Below are positions 28,714 through 41,006 of a stretch of 64,000 nucleotides of DNA, piece after piece. The notes beneath the pieces are model-generated. The model was not told where the DNA came from. It made no database searches and saw only the letters and a list, made by a program, of their open reading frames with translations. This DNA is from Brachybacterium avium (GTDB lineage: Bacteria > Actinomycetota > Actinomycetes > Actinomycetales > Dermabacteraceae), in assembly GCF_002216795.1 (NCBI RefSeq), contig NZ_CP022316.1, positions 372,001-436,000 on the forward strand, in the 5' to 3' direction. Within the stretch, counting starts at the first letter, position 1, and every line of letters begins with the position of its first letter. Position numbers and translations under genes: made by a program.

Positions 28714-30546
28714 TCAGTCCAGCGGCCGACGGGTGGCGCCGTAGGTGGCGGAGCGCACCAGGTGCGCGTACACCTTCAGAGCCTGGGAGACCTGGCGCTC
28801 GCGATGCTCGGGGCGCCAGGGCAGCGGGCCCTTCAGCTCTCGGCGGCGCGACAGCTCGTCCTCGGCCACGTCGAGCTCGAGCAGGCGCTTGTCGACATCG
28901 ATGATGATCCTGTCGCCGTCCTCGATGAGGCCGATCAGCCCGCCCTCGGCGGCCTCCGGGGAGATGTGCCCGAGGGAGACCCCGCTGGTGCCGCCGGAGA
29001 AGCGGCCGTCGGTGATCAGGGCGCAGGTCTTGCCCAGCCCCCGTCCTTTGAGGAAGGAGGTCGGGTAGAGCATCTCCTGCATGCCGGGGCCGCCCTGCGG
29101 CCCCTCGTAGCGGATCACCACGACGTCGCCGGCCTTCACCGTCTTGTCGAGGATCTTCTGGACCGCCTCCTCCTGGGAGTCGCAGACCACTGCGGTGCCC
29201 TCGAAGTGGAAGAGGTCCTCGGTGATGCCCGCGGTCTTGAAGACGGCGCCGTCCCGGGCCAGGTTGCCCTTCAGCACGGCGAGCCCGCCGTCCTTGGTGT
29301 AGGCGTGCGGGACGGAGCGGACCACGCCCTCCTCGCCGTCGGTGTCCAGCTCGTCCCAGGTGTTCGTGGTGGAGAAGGCCTGCGTGGTGCGCACCCCTCC
29401 GGGGGCGGCGTGGAACAGCGCCTCGGCCTTCTTCGAGGCCGTGCCGCCGCGGATGTCCCACTCGGCGAGCCAGCTGGAGAGGTCCGGGGAGTGCACGGTG
29501 TGGATGGTGTGGTCCAGCAGGCCGGCGCGGTCCAGCTCGCCGAGGATCGCGGGGATGCCGCCCGCGCGGTGGACGTCCTCGACGTGCGCGGTGCCGTTGG
29601 GGGCGACCTTGGACAGGGTGGGCACCAGGCGTGAGATGCGGTCGATGTCGTCCAGGGTGAAGTCGACCCCGCCCTCGATCGCGACGGCGAGGATGTGCAG
29701 GATGGTGTTGGTCGATCCGCCCATCGCGACGTCCATCGCCATGGCGTTGCCGAACGCGGCCCTGGTGGCGATCGAGCGGGGCAGCACCGATTCGTCCTCG
29801 TCCTCGTAGTAGCGCTTGGCGAGCTCGACGATCTTCCGGCCGGCCTCGAGGAAGAGCTCCTTGCGGAAGGCGTGGGTGGCCAGCGTGGTGCCGTTGCCGG
29901 GCAGGGACAGGCCGAGCACCTCGGTGAGGCAGTTCATCGAGTTCGCGGTGAACATGCCCGAGCAGGAGCCGCAGGTGGGGCAGGCGTTCTCCTCGACCTC
30001 GGCGAGCTGCGCATCGGTGATCGAGTCGTCGGCGGACAGCGCCATCGCGTCGACCAGGTCGATGCGGTGCTCGGTGACGCCCTCGATCGGCTTGCCGGAC
30101 TCGGAGGGGCCGCCGGAGACGAAGACGACGGGGATGTTCAGGCGCATCGCGGCCATCATGTGGCCGGGGGTGATCTTGTCGCAGTTGGAGATGCACACCA
30201 GCGCGTCCGCGGTGTGGGCGTTGACCATGTACTCGATGGAGTCGGCGATGATGTCGCGGCTGGGCAGCGAGTAGAGCATCCCGCCGTGGCCCATCGCGAT
30301 GCCGTCGTCCACGGCGATGGTGTTGAACTCCTTGGAGACCCCGCCGGCCTCCGCGATCGCCCCGGCGACCAGGTCGCCCATGTTCTTGAGGTGGACGTGG
30401 CCGGGCACGAACTGGGTGTAGGAGTTCGCGATCGCGATGATCGGCTTCCCGAAGTCGCCGCTCTTCATACCGGTGGCGCGCCAGAGGGCACGAGCGCCTG
30501 CCATATTGCGGCCATGGGTGGAGGTGCGGGAGCGGAGCTGGACCAT
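28714..30546 (-). CDS. ilvD: Dihydroxy-acid dehydratase
   Basis: A 610-residue iron-sulfur dehydratase, the third common step of valine and isoleucine synthesis. Cluster-binding cysteines are seen in [11 protein letters not shown] and [39 protein letters not shown] opens the protein and [16 protein letters not shown] lies near the C-terminus. The ATG at 30546 is the family start; an in-frame reading to 30621 adds a non-homologous segment. The ribosome site is weak (AAGGTGG about 14 nt away). It lies upstream of ilvBN on the same strand but is separated by the ilvB promoter and attenuator. Confidence 0.95.
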   Translation of the reverse strand: MVQLRSRTSTHGRNMAGARALWRATGMKSGDFGKPIIAIANSYTQFVPGHVHLKNMGDLVAGAIAEAGGVSKEFNTIAVDDGIAMGHGGMLYSLPSRDIIADSIEYMVNAHTADALVCISNCDKITPGHMMAAMRLNIPVVFVSGGPSESGKPIEGVTEHRIDLVDAMALSADDSITDAQLAEVEENACPTCGSCSGMFTANSMNCLTEVLGLSLPGNGTTLATHAFRKELFLEAGRKIVELAKRYYEDEDESVLPRSIATRAAFGNAMAMDVAMGGSTNTILHILAVAIEGGVDFTLDDIDRISRLVPTLSKVAPNGTAHVEDVHRAGGIPAILGELDRAGLLDHTIHTVHSPDLSSWLAEWDIRGGTASKKAEALFHAAPGGVRTTQAFSTTNTWDELDTDGEEGVVRSVPHAYTKDGGLAVLKGNLARDGAVFKTAGITEDLFHFEGTAVVCDSQEEAVQKILDKTVKAGDVVVIRYEGPQGGPGMQEMLYPTSFLKGRGLGKTCALITDGRFSGGTSGVSLGHISPEAAEGGLIGLIEDGDRIIIDVDKRLLELDVAEDELSRRRELKGPLPWRPEHRERQVSQALKVYAHLVRSATYGATRRPLD

Positions 30547-30590
30547 ACGGATATCTGACCACCTTCCGCACCTCGGCACCAAGACGCCGT

Positions 30591-30616
30591 CACTACTAGT
30601 GGTGGAACTGATAGTT
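30591..30616. promoter_or_regulatory. AT-rich operator-like region between ilvD and XRE gene
   Basis: Between divergent ilvD and the XRE regulator, an island of low GC carries ACTAGT (30595-30600) and AACT-GAT-AGTT (30606-30616). These could be the regulator's own operator or promoter elements; no sharper call is possible. Confidence 0.3.
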
Positions 30617-30677
30617 TTCACGCCGGGACCCGCTGGCCCACGCCCGCGACCTGCTGAGACCCCGACCGAGAGGCGCC

Positions 30678-31508
30678 ATGACCGACGGACCCCGCACCGA
30701 GCTCGGCACCTTCCTGCGCCGACGCCGCAACGAAGCCCTGCGGGCCGACTACGACCTGCCCCCGGTCGGTCGCACGCGCACCAAGGGCCTGCGTCGGGAG
30801 GAGATCGCCTTCCTCTCCGGGGTGAGCGTCACCTGGTACACCTGGCTCGAGCAGGGCCGGGACATCAATCCCTCGCGCCAGGTGATCGACGCGATCGCCG
30901 TGAACCTGCGTCTGACCGAGCCGGAGCACGACTACGCGCTGGGCCTGGCGGGGTTCACCCCTCCCCCGCGCCCGGTGCTCGCCGAGCCCGCGCCGGTCCC
31001 CGCGCACGTGCAGCATCTGCTCGACGCCCTCGACCCCGCCCCGGCCTTCGCGCTCACGCCGCACTGGGACATCGCCGCCTGGAACCGCGCCTACGAGGGG
31101 CTGTTCCCCGCGGTCCGGGAGGCGGAGGCGACCCAGCGGAACCTGCTGCAGTTCATCTTCACCGACCCGTGGGTGCGCTCGATGCTCCCGGACTGGGAGC
31201 GCACCAGCAGGCAGTTCCTGGCCGAGTACCGTTCCGAGGCCGGTGGCCGCGCCGGCGGGCCGCAGCATGTGCGCCTGGTGGGGCATCTGCGCGCCGAGAG
31301 CGAGGAGTTCTCCCGCGCCTGGGACGCCCATGAGGTGGAACGCTTCGCGTCACGGCGCCGCGAGTTCCAGCACCCGCTCGTGGGCGAGCTCGTGTTCGAA
31401 CAGGTCAACATCGTGCCGCAGGACGCTCCTGACCTGCACGTCGTCTCCTACCTCCCGCTTCCCGAGAGCGACACCCGCGCTGCAGCAGGACAGCTCCTGG
31501 AGAGCTAG
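30678..31508 (+). CDS. XRE-family regulator with MmyB-like ligand domain
   Basis: A 276-residue regulator. The N-terminal helix-turn-helix (about 10-85) contains [29 protein letters not shown], and the C-terminal domain (about 105-270) matches the MmyB-like ligand-binding fold ([15 protein letters not shown], then RHL-type region [10 protein letters not shown]). MmyB-type proteins control methylenomycin genes in Streptomyces; most relatives are uncharacterised and bind hydrophobic ligands. GAGAGG precedes the ATG at good spacing. It is divergent from ilvD; a role in branched-chain regulation is possible but unsupported. Confidence 0.85.
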   Translation: MTDGPRTELGTFLRRRRNEALRADYDLPPVGRTRTKGLRREEIAFLSGVSVTWYTWLEQGRDINPSRQVIDAIAVNLRLTEPEHDYALGLAGFTPPPRPVLAEPAPVPAHVQHLLDALDPAPAFALTPHWDIAAWNRAYEGLFPAVREAEATQRNLLQFIFTDPWVRSMLPDWERTSRQFLAEYRSEAGGRAGGPQHVRLVGHLRAESEEFSRAWDAHEVERFASRRREFQHPLVGELVFEQVNIVPQDAPDLHVVSYLPLPESDTRAAAGQLLES

Positions 31509-31544
31509 CTCGGCGGAGGGCGGCGCAGCGGAGCGGAGACGACA

Positions 31545-31588
31545 GGAGCGCCCGGGGCAGCCTCATGGGGCTGCGCCAGGCGCTCCTG
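31545..31588. terminator. Bidirectional terminator between XRE gene and gatB
   Basis: Perfect 9-bp stem AGGAGCGCC/GGCGCTCCT with a nested GCAGCC/GGCTGC, flanked by an outer GGCGGAG/CTCCGCC pair. It lies between convergent genes. Confidence 0.65.
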
Positions 31589-31622
31589 CGCTCCGGTGAC
31601 GCTGTGCGCTCTCCGCCCGGAC

Positions 31623-33134
31623 TCAGCTCACGCCGAGCTTGTCCATGATGATCTCGCGCACGCGGCCGGCGTCGGCCTGGCCACGGGTGGCCTTCATGAT
31701 CGGGCCGATCAGCGCCCCGATGGCCTGGACCTTGCCGCCCTGGATCTTCGCGACCACATCAGGGTTGTCGGCGATCGCCTGATCGACGGCGTCGGTGAGC
31801 ACCGAGTCATCGGAGACCACTGCCAGACCCTCGGCCTCGACGATCGCGGCCGGGTCGCCCTGGCCGTCGAGCACCTTGGTGAGGACCTGCTTGGCGATCT
31901 TGTCGTTGATCTGCTTGCCGTCCACCAGGCCCTGCAGCTCGGCGACCTGGGCCGGGGTGATCTCCAGTGCCGTGATGTCGCTCTCGCGGTCCTTCGCGAT
32001 GCGAGCCAGCTCGCCCATCCACCACTTGCGGGCGCTCTGGGCGCTCGCACCGGCGGCGACGGTGGCCTCGATGAGGTCGAGGGCGTCGGCGTTGATGACG
32101 TCCCGCATCTCGAGATCGGTGAATCCCCATTCGCCTCGCAGACGGCGGCGACGGGCGGCCGGCAGCTCCGGCAGCGTCTCGCGGATCTGCTCGACCCACT
32201 CGCGGCTCGGGGCCACGGGCACCAGATCGGGTTCGGGGAAGTAGCGGTAGTCCTCCGCGTCGGACTTCGGGCGGCCCGAGGAGGTGCCGCCGGTGTCCTC
32301 ATGGAAATGGCGGGTCTCCTGGACGATCTTCTGCCCGGCGTCGAGCACGCCCGCCTGACGGGAGATCTCGTAGCGCACCGTGCGCTCGATCGAGCGGAAC
32401 GAGTTCACGTTCTTGGTCTCGGTGCGGGTGCCCAGCGGTGACTGAGCGTTCTCGCGGAGGGAGACGTTGATGTCGGCGCGGACATTGCCGCGCTCCATCT
32501 TCGCCTCGGAGACGTCCAGCGCCCGGAAGATGTCGCGCAGGGTGCGCACATACGCCGCGGCGACCTCGGGGGCCCGGCCCTCGGTGTTCGGGATCGGCTT
32601 GGTGACGATCTCGACCAGCGGCACGCCGGCGCGGTTGTAGTCGACCTGGGAGTGGGTGGCCCCGTGGATGCGCCCGGTGGCGCCGCCGACGTGGGTGTTC
32701 TTGCCGGCGTCCTCCTCCATGTGAGCGCGTTCGATCTCGACCCGGATGATCTCACCGTCGTCGAGCTCGACGTCGACCCAACCCTCGTAGGCGATGGGCT
32801 CGTCGTACTGAGAGGTCTGGAAGTTCTTGGTGAGGTCCGGGTAGAAGTACTGCTTGCGCGAGAACCGGCAGGACTCTGCGATCGAGCAGTTCAGCGCGAG
32901 CCCGATCCGGATCGCGTACTCGACGGCCCGGTGGTTCACCACCGGCAGCGCGCCGGGCAGGCCCAGCGAGGTGGGGGTGATGGCCGTGTTGGGCTCAGCG
33001 GCGAAGATGTTCGGCGCGCCGTCGAACATCTTGGTGGCGGTGCCCAGCTCGACATGGACCTCGATGCCGAGGACGGGGTCGTAGCGGTCGATCGCGTCGT
33101 CAAAGTCGACGAGGTCGATATCCGTGGCAGTCAT
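31623..33134 (-). CDS. gatB: Asp/Glu-tRNA amidotransferase subunit B
   Basis: A 503-residue subunit that activates Glu on mischarged tRNA-Gln (and Asp on tRNA-Asn) for transamidation. It opens with [20 protein letters not shown]; metal and active-site motifs include [21 protein letters not shown] and [12 protein letters not shown] GatB/YqeY tail domain (about 360-503) binds tRNA. The ATG at 33134 overlaps the gatA stop (TGATG). The longer frame to 34343 is antisense-like sequence within gatA. Confidence 0.96.
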   Translation of the reverse strand: MTATDIDLVDFDDAIDRYDPVLGIEVHVELGTATKMFDGAPNIFAAEPNTAITPTSLGLPGALPVVNHRAVEYAIRIGLALNCSIAESCRFSRKQYFYPDLTKNFQTSQYDEPIAYEGWVDVELDDGEIIRVEIERAHMEEDAGKNTHVGGATGRIHGATHSQVDYNRAGVPLVEIVTKPIPNTEGRAPEVAAAYVRTLRDIFRALDVSEAKMERGNVRADINVSLRENAQSPLGTRTETKNVNSFRSIERTVRYEISRQAGVLDAGQKIVQETRHFHEDTGGTSSGRPKSDAEDYRYFPEPDLVPVAPSREWVEQIRETLPELPAARRRRLRGEWGFTDLEMRDVINADALDLIEATVAAGASAQSARKWWMGELARIAKDRESDITALEITPAQVAELQGLVDGKQINDKIAKQVLTKVLDGQGDPAAIVEAEGLAVVSDDSVLTDAVDQAIADNPDVVAKIQGGKVQAIGALIGPIMKATRGQADAGRVREIIMDKLGVS

Positions 33135-34654
33135 CAGTGCGCTCCTCCGGTGAGTTCGGGGGCCTTCGCCAGCAGCGGTCCGCCCCAGGCGTCCTCGAGC
33201 AGTGCCTCCAGGGCACCGCCGACCCGGTAGAGCCGCTCGTCGGCCCGGGCCGGCGCGAGGAACTGGATACCGGCGGGCAGACCATCCTCGGCGAGACCGC
33301 TCGGCAGGGAGATGCCCGGCACTCCCGCGAGGTTGGCGGGGATGGTCGCGATGTCGTTCATGTACATCGCGGTGGGATCGTCGACCTGTTCGCCGAGACG
33401 GAAGGCGACGGTCGGCGCGGTCGGCGAGGCGAGCACGTCGACCTGTTCGAAGGCGGCGGTGAAGTCGCGCTGCACCAGGGTGCGGACCTTCTGGGCGCTG
33501 CCGTAGTAGGCGTCGAAGTAGCCGGCCGAGAGGGCGTAGGTGCCCAGCAGGATGCGGCGCTTGACCTCGTCGCCGAAGCCCGCCCCGCGGGTGGCCTTCA
33601 TGACGTTCTCCGCAGTGGAGTGGTCCTCGGGGACCACCCGCAGTCCGAAGCGCATGCCATCGAACTTCGCGAGGTTGCTCGAGGCCTCCGAGGGCATGAT
33701 CAGGTAGTAGGCACCCAGCGCGTAGGTGAAGTTCGGGCAGGAGACCCGCACGATCTCGGCACCGGCGCGCTCGAGCTGGGCGAGCGACTCGGTGAAGCGG
33801 GCGCGGACCTCGGGGGCGAAGCCCTCGCCCTCGAGCTCCTCGATGACGCCCACGCGCAGACCCTTGACGTCCCGGGCCCGGGCGGCCTGGGTGAAGGCGC
33901 CGACGGGGTCGGTGAGGGAGGTCGAGTCGTGCGGGTCGTGGCCGGCGATGAGTTCGTGCAGCATCGCGGAGTCCTCGACGGTGCGGGTGACGGGGCCTGC
34001 CTGATCCAGCGAGCTGGCCATGGCGATCAGTCCGTAGCGGGAGACAGACCCGTAGGTGGGCTTCACGCCGACGGTGCCGGTGACGGCGCCGGGCTGGCGG
34101 ATCGAGCCACCGGTGTCGGTGCCGATCGCGAGCGGGGCCTCGTAGGAGCCGACGGCGGCGGCGGAGCCGCCGCCCGAGCCGCCGGGGATCCGGTCGCGGT
34201 CCCAGGGGTTGCGGGTGGGGCCGTAGGCGCTGGACTCGGTCGAGGAGCCCATCGCGAACTCGTCCATGTTGGTCTTGCCGAGCAGGGGAAGCCCGGCAGC
34301 TCGCAGCTTCGTGACCAGGGTCGCGTCGTAGGGCGGGATCCATCCCTCGAGCATCTTCGAGCCCGCGGTGGTGGGTTGGCCCTCGGTGACCACGACGTCC
34401 TTGACGGCGATGGGCACGCCGGCGAGCGGGGGCAGCTCCTCCCCGGCTGCGCGGCGGGAGTCGACCTCCCGGGCGGCGCTGAGCGCTTCATCGGTGTTCA
34501 CGTGGAGGAAGGCATTGAGGTCGCCGTCGATGGCGGCGATGCGGTCCAGGTGGGCTCGGGTGAGCTCCTCGGAGGAGGTCTCACCGGCACGCAGCGCGGC
34601 GGCCTGGGCGGCGGCGCTGGTGCGGATGATGTCGTTCTGCGGTGCGTCGTTCAT
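33134..34654 (-). CDS. gatA: Asp/Glu-tRNA amidotransferase subunit A
   Basis: A 506-residue amidase-signature glutaminase that supplies ammonia to GatB. The Ser-cisSer-Lys triad is visible: Lys in PIAVKDVVV, and the two serines in [14 protein letters not shown] and [10 protein letters not shown]. The C-terminus ends in a Gly-His tail. The ATG at 34654 has GGAGGAG 9 nt upstream and follows the gatC stop by 4 nt. The stop overlaps the gatB start. Order gatC-gatA-gatB is the usual one. Confidence 0.96.
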   Translation of the reverse strand: MNDAPQNDIIRTSAAAQAAALRAGETSSEELTRAHLDRIAAIDGDLNAFLHVNTDEALSAAREVDSRRAAGEELPPLAGVPIAVKDVVVTEGQPTTAGSKMLEGWIPPYDATLVTKLRAAGLPLLGKTNMDEFAMGSSTESSAYGPTRNPWDRDRIPGGSGGGSAAAVGSYEAPLAIGTDTGGSIRQPGAVTGTVGVKPTYGSVSRYGLIAMASSLDQAGPVTRTVEDSAMLHELIAGHDPHDSTSLTDPVGAFTQAARARDVKGLRVGVIEELEGEGFAPEVRARFTESLAQLERAGAEIVRVSCPNFTYALGAYYLIMPSEASSNLAKFDGMRFGLRVVPEDHSTAENVMKATRGAGFGDEVKRRILLGTYALSAGYFDAYYGSAQKVRTLVQRDFTAAFEQVDVLASPTAPTVAFRLGEQVDDPTAMYMNDIATIPANLAGVPGISLPSGLAEDGLPAGIQFLAPARADERLYRVGGALEALLEDAWGGPLLAKAPELTGGAH

Positions 34655-34658
34655 CAGG

Positions 34659-34955
34659 TCACTCCTCCCCGAGGATCTGCGGGACGGCGAAGCGGCCGTC
34701 CTGCGCCTCAGGAGCGCCGGCGAGCGCCTGCTCCTGGGTCAGTGTGTTCTCGACGACGTCCTCACGGAAGACGTTGGTCATGGCAATGGGGTGGGACGTC
34801 GCGGGAACATCCTCGGAGGCGACCTCGGAGACGGAGGCGACAGCGTCCATGATGGAGTCGAACTCGCCGGCGAAGCGGTCGATCTCCTCATCGGTGAGCT
34901 GGATCCGTGCGAGGTCGGCGAGGCGTGCGACGTCATCTCGTCCGATCGAAGGCAT
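34659..34955 (-). CDS. gatC: Asp/Glu-tRNA amidotransferase subunit C
   Basis: A 98-residue linker subunit that stabilises GatA and GatB. It opens [20 protein letters not shown] and keeps the typical [18 protein letters not shown] helix and the closing [10 protein letters not shown]. Two ATGs are possible, at 34955 and 34964. The 34955 start is chosen because TAGAAT lies 7 nt upstream (a leaderless arrangement) and overlaps the other ATG. Confidence 0.93.
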   Translation of the reverse strand: MPSIGRDDVARLADLARIQLTDEEIDRFAGEFDSIMDAVASVSEVASEDVPATSHPIAMTNVFREDVVENTLTQEQALAGAPEAQDGRFAVPQILGEE

Positions 34956-34962
34956 GGGAGTC

Positions 34963-34968
34963 ATTCTA
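34963..34968 (-). promoter_or_regulatory. -10 element of gatCAB
   Basis: TAGAAT on the minus strand, 7 nt before the gatC ATG at 34955. Its first three bases are also the TAG stop codon of the upstream GNAT gene. Confidence 0.5.
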
Positions 34969-35781
34969 GGCCGGTGAACCGGGCGCGGCGTGCACCCGGT
35001 AGTGGTAGCCGCCGATGCGGCGGAAGCCGAGGCTCCGATAGAGGGTGCGCGCAGGGGTGTTCTCGACCTCGACCTCGAGCAGGGCGCGGTGCGCGCCCTG
35101 GACGGCGGCGAGCGCGAGCAGGGTGGTGGACAGCGCCCGGCCGAGGCCCCGTCGGCGCTGCGTCGGATCGACCGCGATCATGTTCAGGACCACGAGGGTC
35201 TCCTTGCCCCTGGTGACCAGGGCGGCGCGGCCGACGGCGGCCGTCTCCTCCCCTGCGGGCAGGCGGACCTGGATCGCGGGCGAGCCGGCGAGGATGTCGT
35301 GCATCGTCTCGCGGGCCTCCGTGCCCTCGCGCGGGGCCAGGCGCCAGGCCGCTTCGAACCAGTCCTCGTCCAGGGCGCCGGTGGAGATCTCCGCTGACGG
35401 ATGGGGGCGCGGCAGGGTCCCGGTCAGCGGCAGCTCGAGGATCTCGCTGGCTCCGATCGCCTCGTCACCGCGCTCGGCGAGCAGTGACTGCAGCGCGAGC
35501 GGGGTGACCCCGTCGATGATGCGGTGGGTGGGTGACTCCCCCGCCATCGCGACCAGCGACTCCACCCGTGCCAGGGCGGCGGCCAGCTCCGCTGGGGCAG
35601 CCGGCGGCTCGAGCGCGATGATGCTGTGGGCCCGACGGGTGATACCGCGGGAGCGCAGCAGCGCGAATCCCTCGGTGTCGAGGCGCTGCAACGGCTGCCA
35701 CCCGGCGATCAGCGCCTCCACGAGGCGGGTGCCGGTCAATGGGCGCAGGGACGGGGACGGTCGGCGGGTGCGTCGGTTCAC
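34966..35781 (-). CDS. GNAT-family N-acetyltransferase
   Basis: A 271-residue protein whose C-terminal half (about 165-265) is a GNAT fold. The acetyl-CoA loop is seen as LNMIAVDPTQRRRGLGRALS, followed by ALLEVEVENTPARTLYRSLGFRRIGGYHYR. The N-terminal half (about 1-150) is a less conserved GNAT-like segment, as in two-domain acetyltransferases. The substrate is unknown. The GTG at 35781 has TAGGCT 7 nt upstream, so a leaderless message is likely. The longer frame to 36381 is antisense to the genes beyond. Confidence 0.8.
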   Translation of the reverse strand: MNRRTRRPSPSLRPLTGTRLVEALIAGWQPLQRLDTEGFALLRSRGITRRAHSIIALEPPAAPAELAAALARVESLVAMAGESPTHRIIDGVTPLALQSLLAERGDEAIGASEILELPLTGTLPRPHPSAEISTGALDEDWFEAAWRLAPREGTEARETMHDILAGSPAIQVRLPAGEETAAVGRAALVTRGKETLVVLNMIAVDPTQRRRGLGRALSTTLLALAAVQGAHRALLEVEVENTPARTLYRSLGFRRIGGYHYRVHAAPGSPA

Positions 35782-35788
35782 CCGGGTG

Positions 35789-35794
35789 AGCCTA
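35789..35794 (-). promoter_or_regulatory. -10 element of GNAT gene
   Basis: TAGGCT on the minus strand, 7 nt before the GTG at 35781. Confidence 0.4.
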
Positions 35795-35829
35795 CCGAGC
35801 CGCTGGCGGTCCCCGCCGGTCGGCTTCGC

Positions 35830-35835
35830 TAGACT
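35830..35835 (+). promoter_or_regulatory. -10 element of small acidic protein gene
   Basis: TAGACT about 33 nt before the ATG at 35869, divergent from the GNAT gene promoter 36 bp away. Confidence 0.4.
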
Positions 35836-35868
35836 CGACGTCTTCATCGACCACGAAGGGACCTCGAC

Positions 35869-36099
35869 ATGTCCGTCGACCCGAACATCGACTATCACGC
35901 CCACGACCCGCAGGACGGGGAGCAGCAGTCGGAGGACCCCGCACTCCGGGAGGCGGAGGAGCTCGAGGCGCGGATGCGCCGGGCGCTGGCCACCAAGGAG
36001 GATCCGCTGCGCGACGACGAGTCCACCTCGGAGCGGCTGCGTCGCCTCGAGGCCGAGGAGTCCTCCCGCGCCGCGGACGGGGAGGCCTCGCCGTCCTGA
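35869..36099 (+). CDS. Small acidic charged protein, function unknown
   Basis: A 76-residue protein, mostly Glu, Asp, Arg, Ala and Ser, with no Cys, Phe or Trp. It has no signal peptide and no membrane segment. The middle (ALREAEELEARMRRAL and SERLRRLEAEESS) is likely helical and could form a coiled coil; both ends look disordered. The ATG has GAAGGGA at suitable spacing and a -10 element upstream, which supports expression. It precedes the RecQ-like gene on the same strand by 52 bp. No family is recognised. Confidence 0.6.
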   Translation: MSVDPNIDYHAHDPQDGEQQSEDPALREAEELEARMRRALATKEDPLRDDESTSERLRRLEAEESSRAADGEASPS

Positions 36100-36139
36100 C
36101 CCGGCAGCGTGCCCGGGCCCGGATGTCGGGCCGACTTGC

Positions 36140-36145
36140 CACACT
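36140..36145 (+). promoter_or_regulatory. Possible -10 element of RecQ-like gene
   Basis: CACACT exactly 6 nt before the ATG at 36152. It is a weak hexamer, listed because the spacing matches other leaderless genes in the window. Confidence 0.25.
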
Positions 36146-36151
36146 GGGGGC

Positions 36152-38349
36152 ATGGACTCCACCTCCCCCGCTCTGAGGGACGAGGCGCTCGCAGCGCTCC
36201 GCGCCCTGACCGACCGCACCGATGCCACCTTCCACGACGGCCAGTTCGAGGCGATCGCGGCGCTGGTCGAGCAGCGCCGGCGCGTGCTGGTGGTCCAGCG
36301 CACCGGCTGGGGGAAGTCGGCGGTGTACTTCCTGGCCGCCCTGCTGCAGCGTCGCCGCGGTTCGGGACCGGCCCTGATCATCTCCCCGCTGATCGCGCTG
36401 ATGCGCGATCAGGTGGCGGCCGCCCGGCGCGCCGGGGTGCGGGCCGAGGCGATCAGCTCGGCGAACCCCACAGAATGGGCCGCGATCGAGCAGTCGCTGG
36501 AGGCCGATGAGATCGACGTGCTGCTGGTCTCCCCGAGCGCCTGGTCAACCCTCGATTCCGCCAGGAGCAGCTGCCGCGCCTGGTGCAGCGCTGCGGTCTG
36601 CTGGTGATCGACGAGGCGCATTGCATCTCGGACTGGGGTCACGACTTCCGCCCCGACTACCGCCGGTTGCGGGACCTGGTCTCCGAGCTCGGTCCCGAGG
36701 TGCCGGTGCTGGCGACCACCGCGACGGCGAACACCCGGGTGGTGCAGGACGTCGCCGAGCAGCTGGAGGTCCAGGACGAGGGAGCCTCGCCCGTGCTCAC
36801 CCTGCGCGGTGCCCTGACCCGTGACTCACTGCGGCTGGGCTGCCTCTCGCTGCCCGACGACCGGGCGCGCCTGGCCTATCTGGTGGAGCATCTGGACGAG
36901 CTGCCGGGCTCGGGCATCATCTACACCCTCACCGTCTCCGCCGCTGAGGATCTCGCCGCCCTGCTGGATCGGCCGGGGCGCCGCGTGCGCGCCTACACCG
37001 GGCGCACCGACCCGGAGGAGCGGGCCGAGCTCGAACAGGCGCTGAAGAACAACCAGGTCAAGGCGCTGGCTGCGACCAGCGCGCTGGGCATGGGCTTCGA
37101 CAAACCGGATCTGGGGTTCGTGGTCCATCTGGGGGCGCCGAGCTCACCGGTGGCCTACTACCAGCAGGTGGGGCGCGCCGGTCGTGCCACCGACACCGCG
37201 GAGGTGCTGCTGCTGCCGGGCCGGGAGGACCGCGCGATCTGGGAGTACTTCGCGACCGCATCGATGCCCTCGCAGGAGAGTGCGAGCGCCGTGCTGGGCG
37301 CGCTGGCGTCCGCGGGCCAGCCGCTGTCCACCCCGGCGCTGGAGGCCCGGGTGGATGTGCGCCGCACCGCGCTCGAGCTGCTGCTGAAGGTGCTCGCGGT
37401 CGACGGCGCGGTGCAGAACGTCAAGGGCGGCTGGATCGCGACCGGGGCGCCCTGGGCCTACGACGGCCAGCGGTATGAGAACGTCGCCCGGGCACGCCGT
37501 CAGGAGCAGCAGGCGATGCTCGAGTACGAACGGCTGCAGCCCGGGGATCCGCAGCAGTGCCGGATGATGTTCCTGGCCCAGCAGCTCGATGACGTCACCG
37601 CGACGCCCTGCGGTCGCTGCGACGTGTGCGCCGGCCCCTGGTATCCCGCGCCCGGAGCGGAGCAGGGCTCGGGCGAGCCCGATACCGCCTCGCAGCAGGT
37701 CTCGGCGGTGCTGGACCGGGTGGGCGTGCCGGTGGCACCGCGGGCTCAGTGGCCGCAGGGCCTGGATCGGCTGGGGGTGCTCGGGGAGGACGGGAAGGTC
37801 CCGCGCGGGAACATCCCGGCCGCGCTGCGGGCCGAGGAGGGCCGGGCGCTGGCCCGCACCTCGGACCTCGGCTGGGCGGCGGTGCTGCGGCAGGTGCTGC
37901 GCACCGACGAGCAGGGCCGGCCGATCGACTCCGAGGTCCCGGAGGTGCTCGGACGCCGCATCATCGAGGTGCTCGCCGCCTGGGACTGGCAGCGGCGCCC
38001 CGAGGCGGTCGTCGCGATCCCCTCGATGACCCGGCCGCAGCTGGTGAGCTCCCTCGCCGCCGGGATCGCCTCCGTGGGCCGGCTCACCGACCTCGGCCGG
38101 CTCGCGCTGGCACCGCAGGCCGCTCCTCTGCGGGCGGGCGGCAACAGCGCTTTCCGCCTGGCGGACCTGTGGGACCGCTTCATGGTCACCGAGGAGCTCC
38201 GGCAGGCGCTCGCGCAGCTCGACGGCGCCCCGCTGCTGCTGGTGGACGACACCATCTCCTCGCGGTGGACCATGACGGTCGCGGCGGCCGCTCTGCGACG
38301 AGCGGGGGCCGGGCCGGTGCTGCCGCTCTCCCTGGCGCTGGAGGCCTGA
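36152..38349 (+). pseudogene. RecQ-like helicase with C-terminal PRTase-like domain, frameshifted
   Basis: An SF2 helicase of the RecQ family. The first 128 codons carry QRTGWGKSAVYF (motif I) and IISPLIALMRDQ. The frame then breaks after DVLLVSP and resumes at LVIDEAHCISDWGHDFRPDY, continuing with ATTATANTR, MGFDKPDLGFVVHLG and YYQQVGRAGR. A zinc site follows (CRMMF and CGRCDVC). Past about residue 560 the protein ends in a segment with LLLVDDTISSRWTMT, which resembles the PRPP loop of type I phosphoribosyltransferases. One extra G near 36535 (giving SPERLVNPRF) restores 732 residues. Assembly error is favoured over decay. Confidence 0.82.
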
Positions 38350-38393
38350 GGCCGGGCCCGGACGGGCGCCGCGCCACGGTCACTGCCGGCGCA

Positions 38394-41006
<2,613 letters not shown>

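Noticed and set aside
30678-31508. XRE protein as the main branched-chain amino acid regulator
   Set aside because: It is only divergent from ilvD; its ligand domain family has no known link to amino acids, so the claim would be unsupported.
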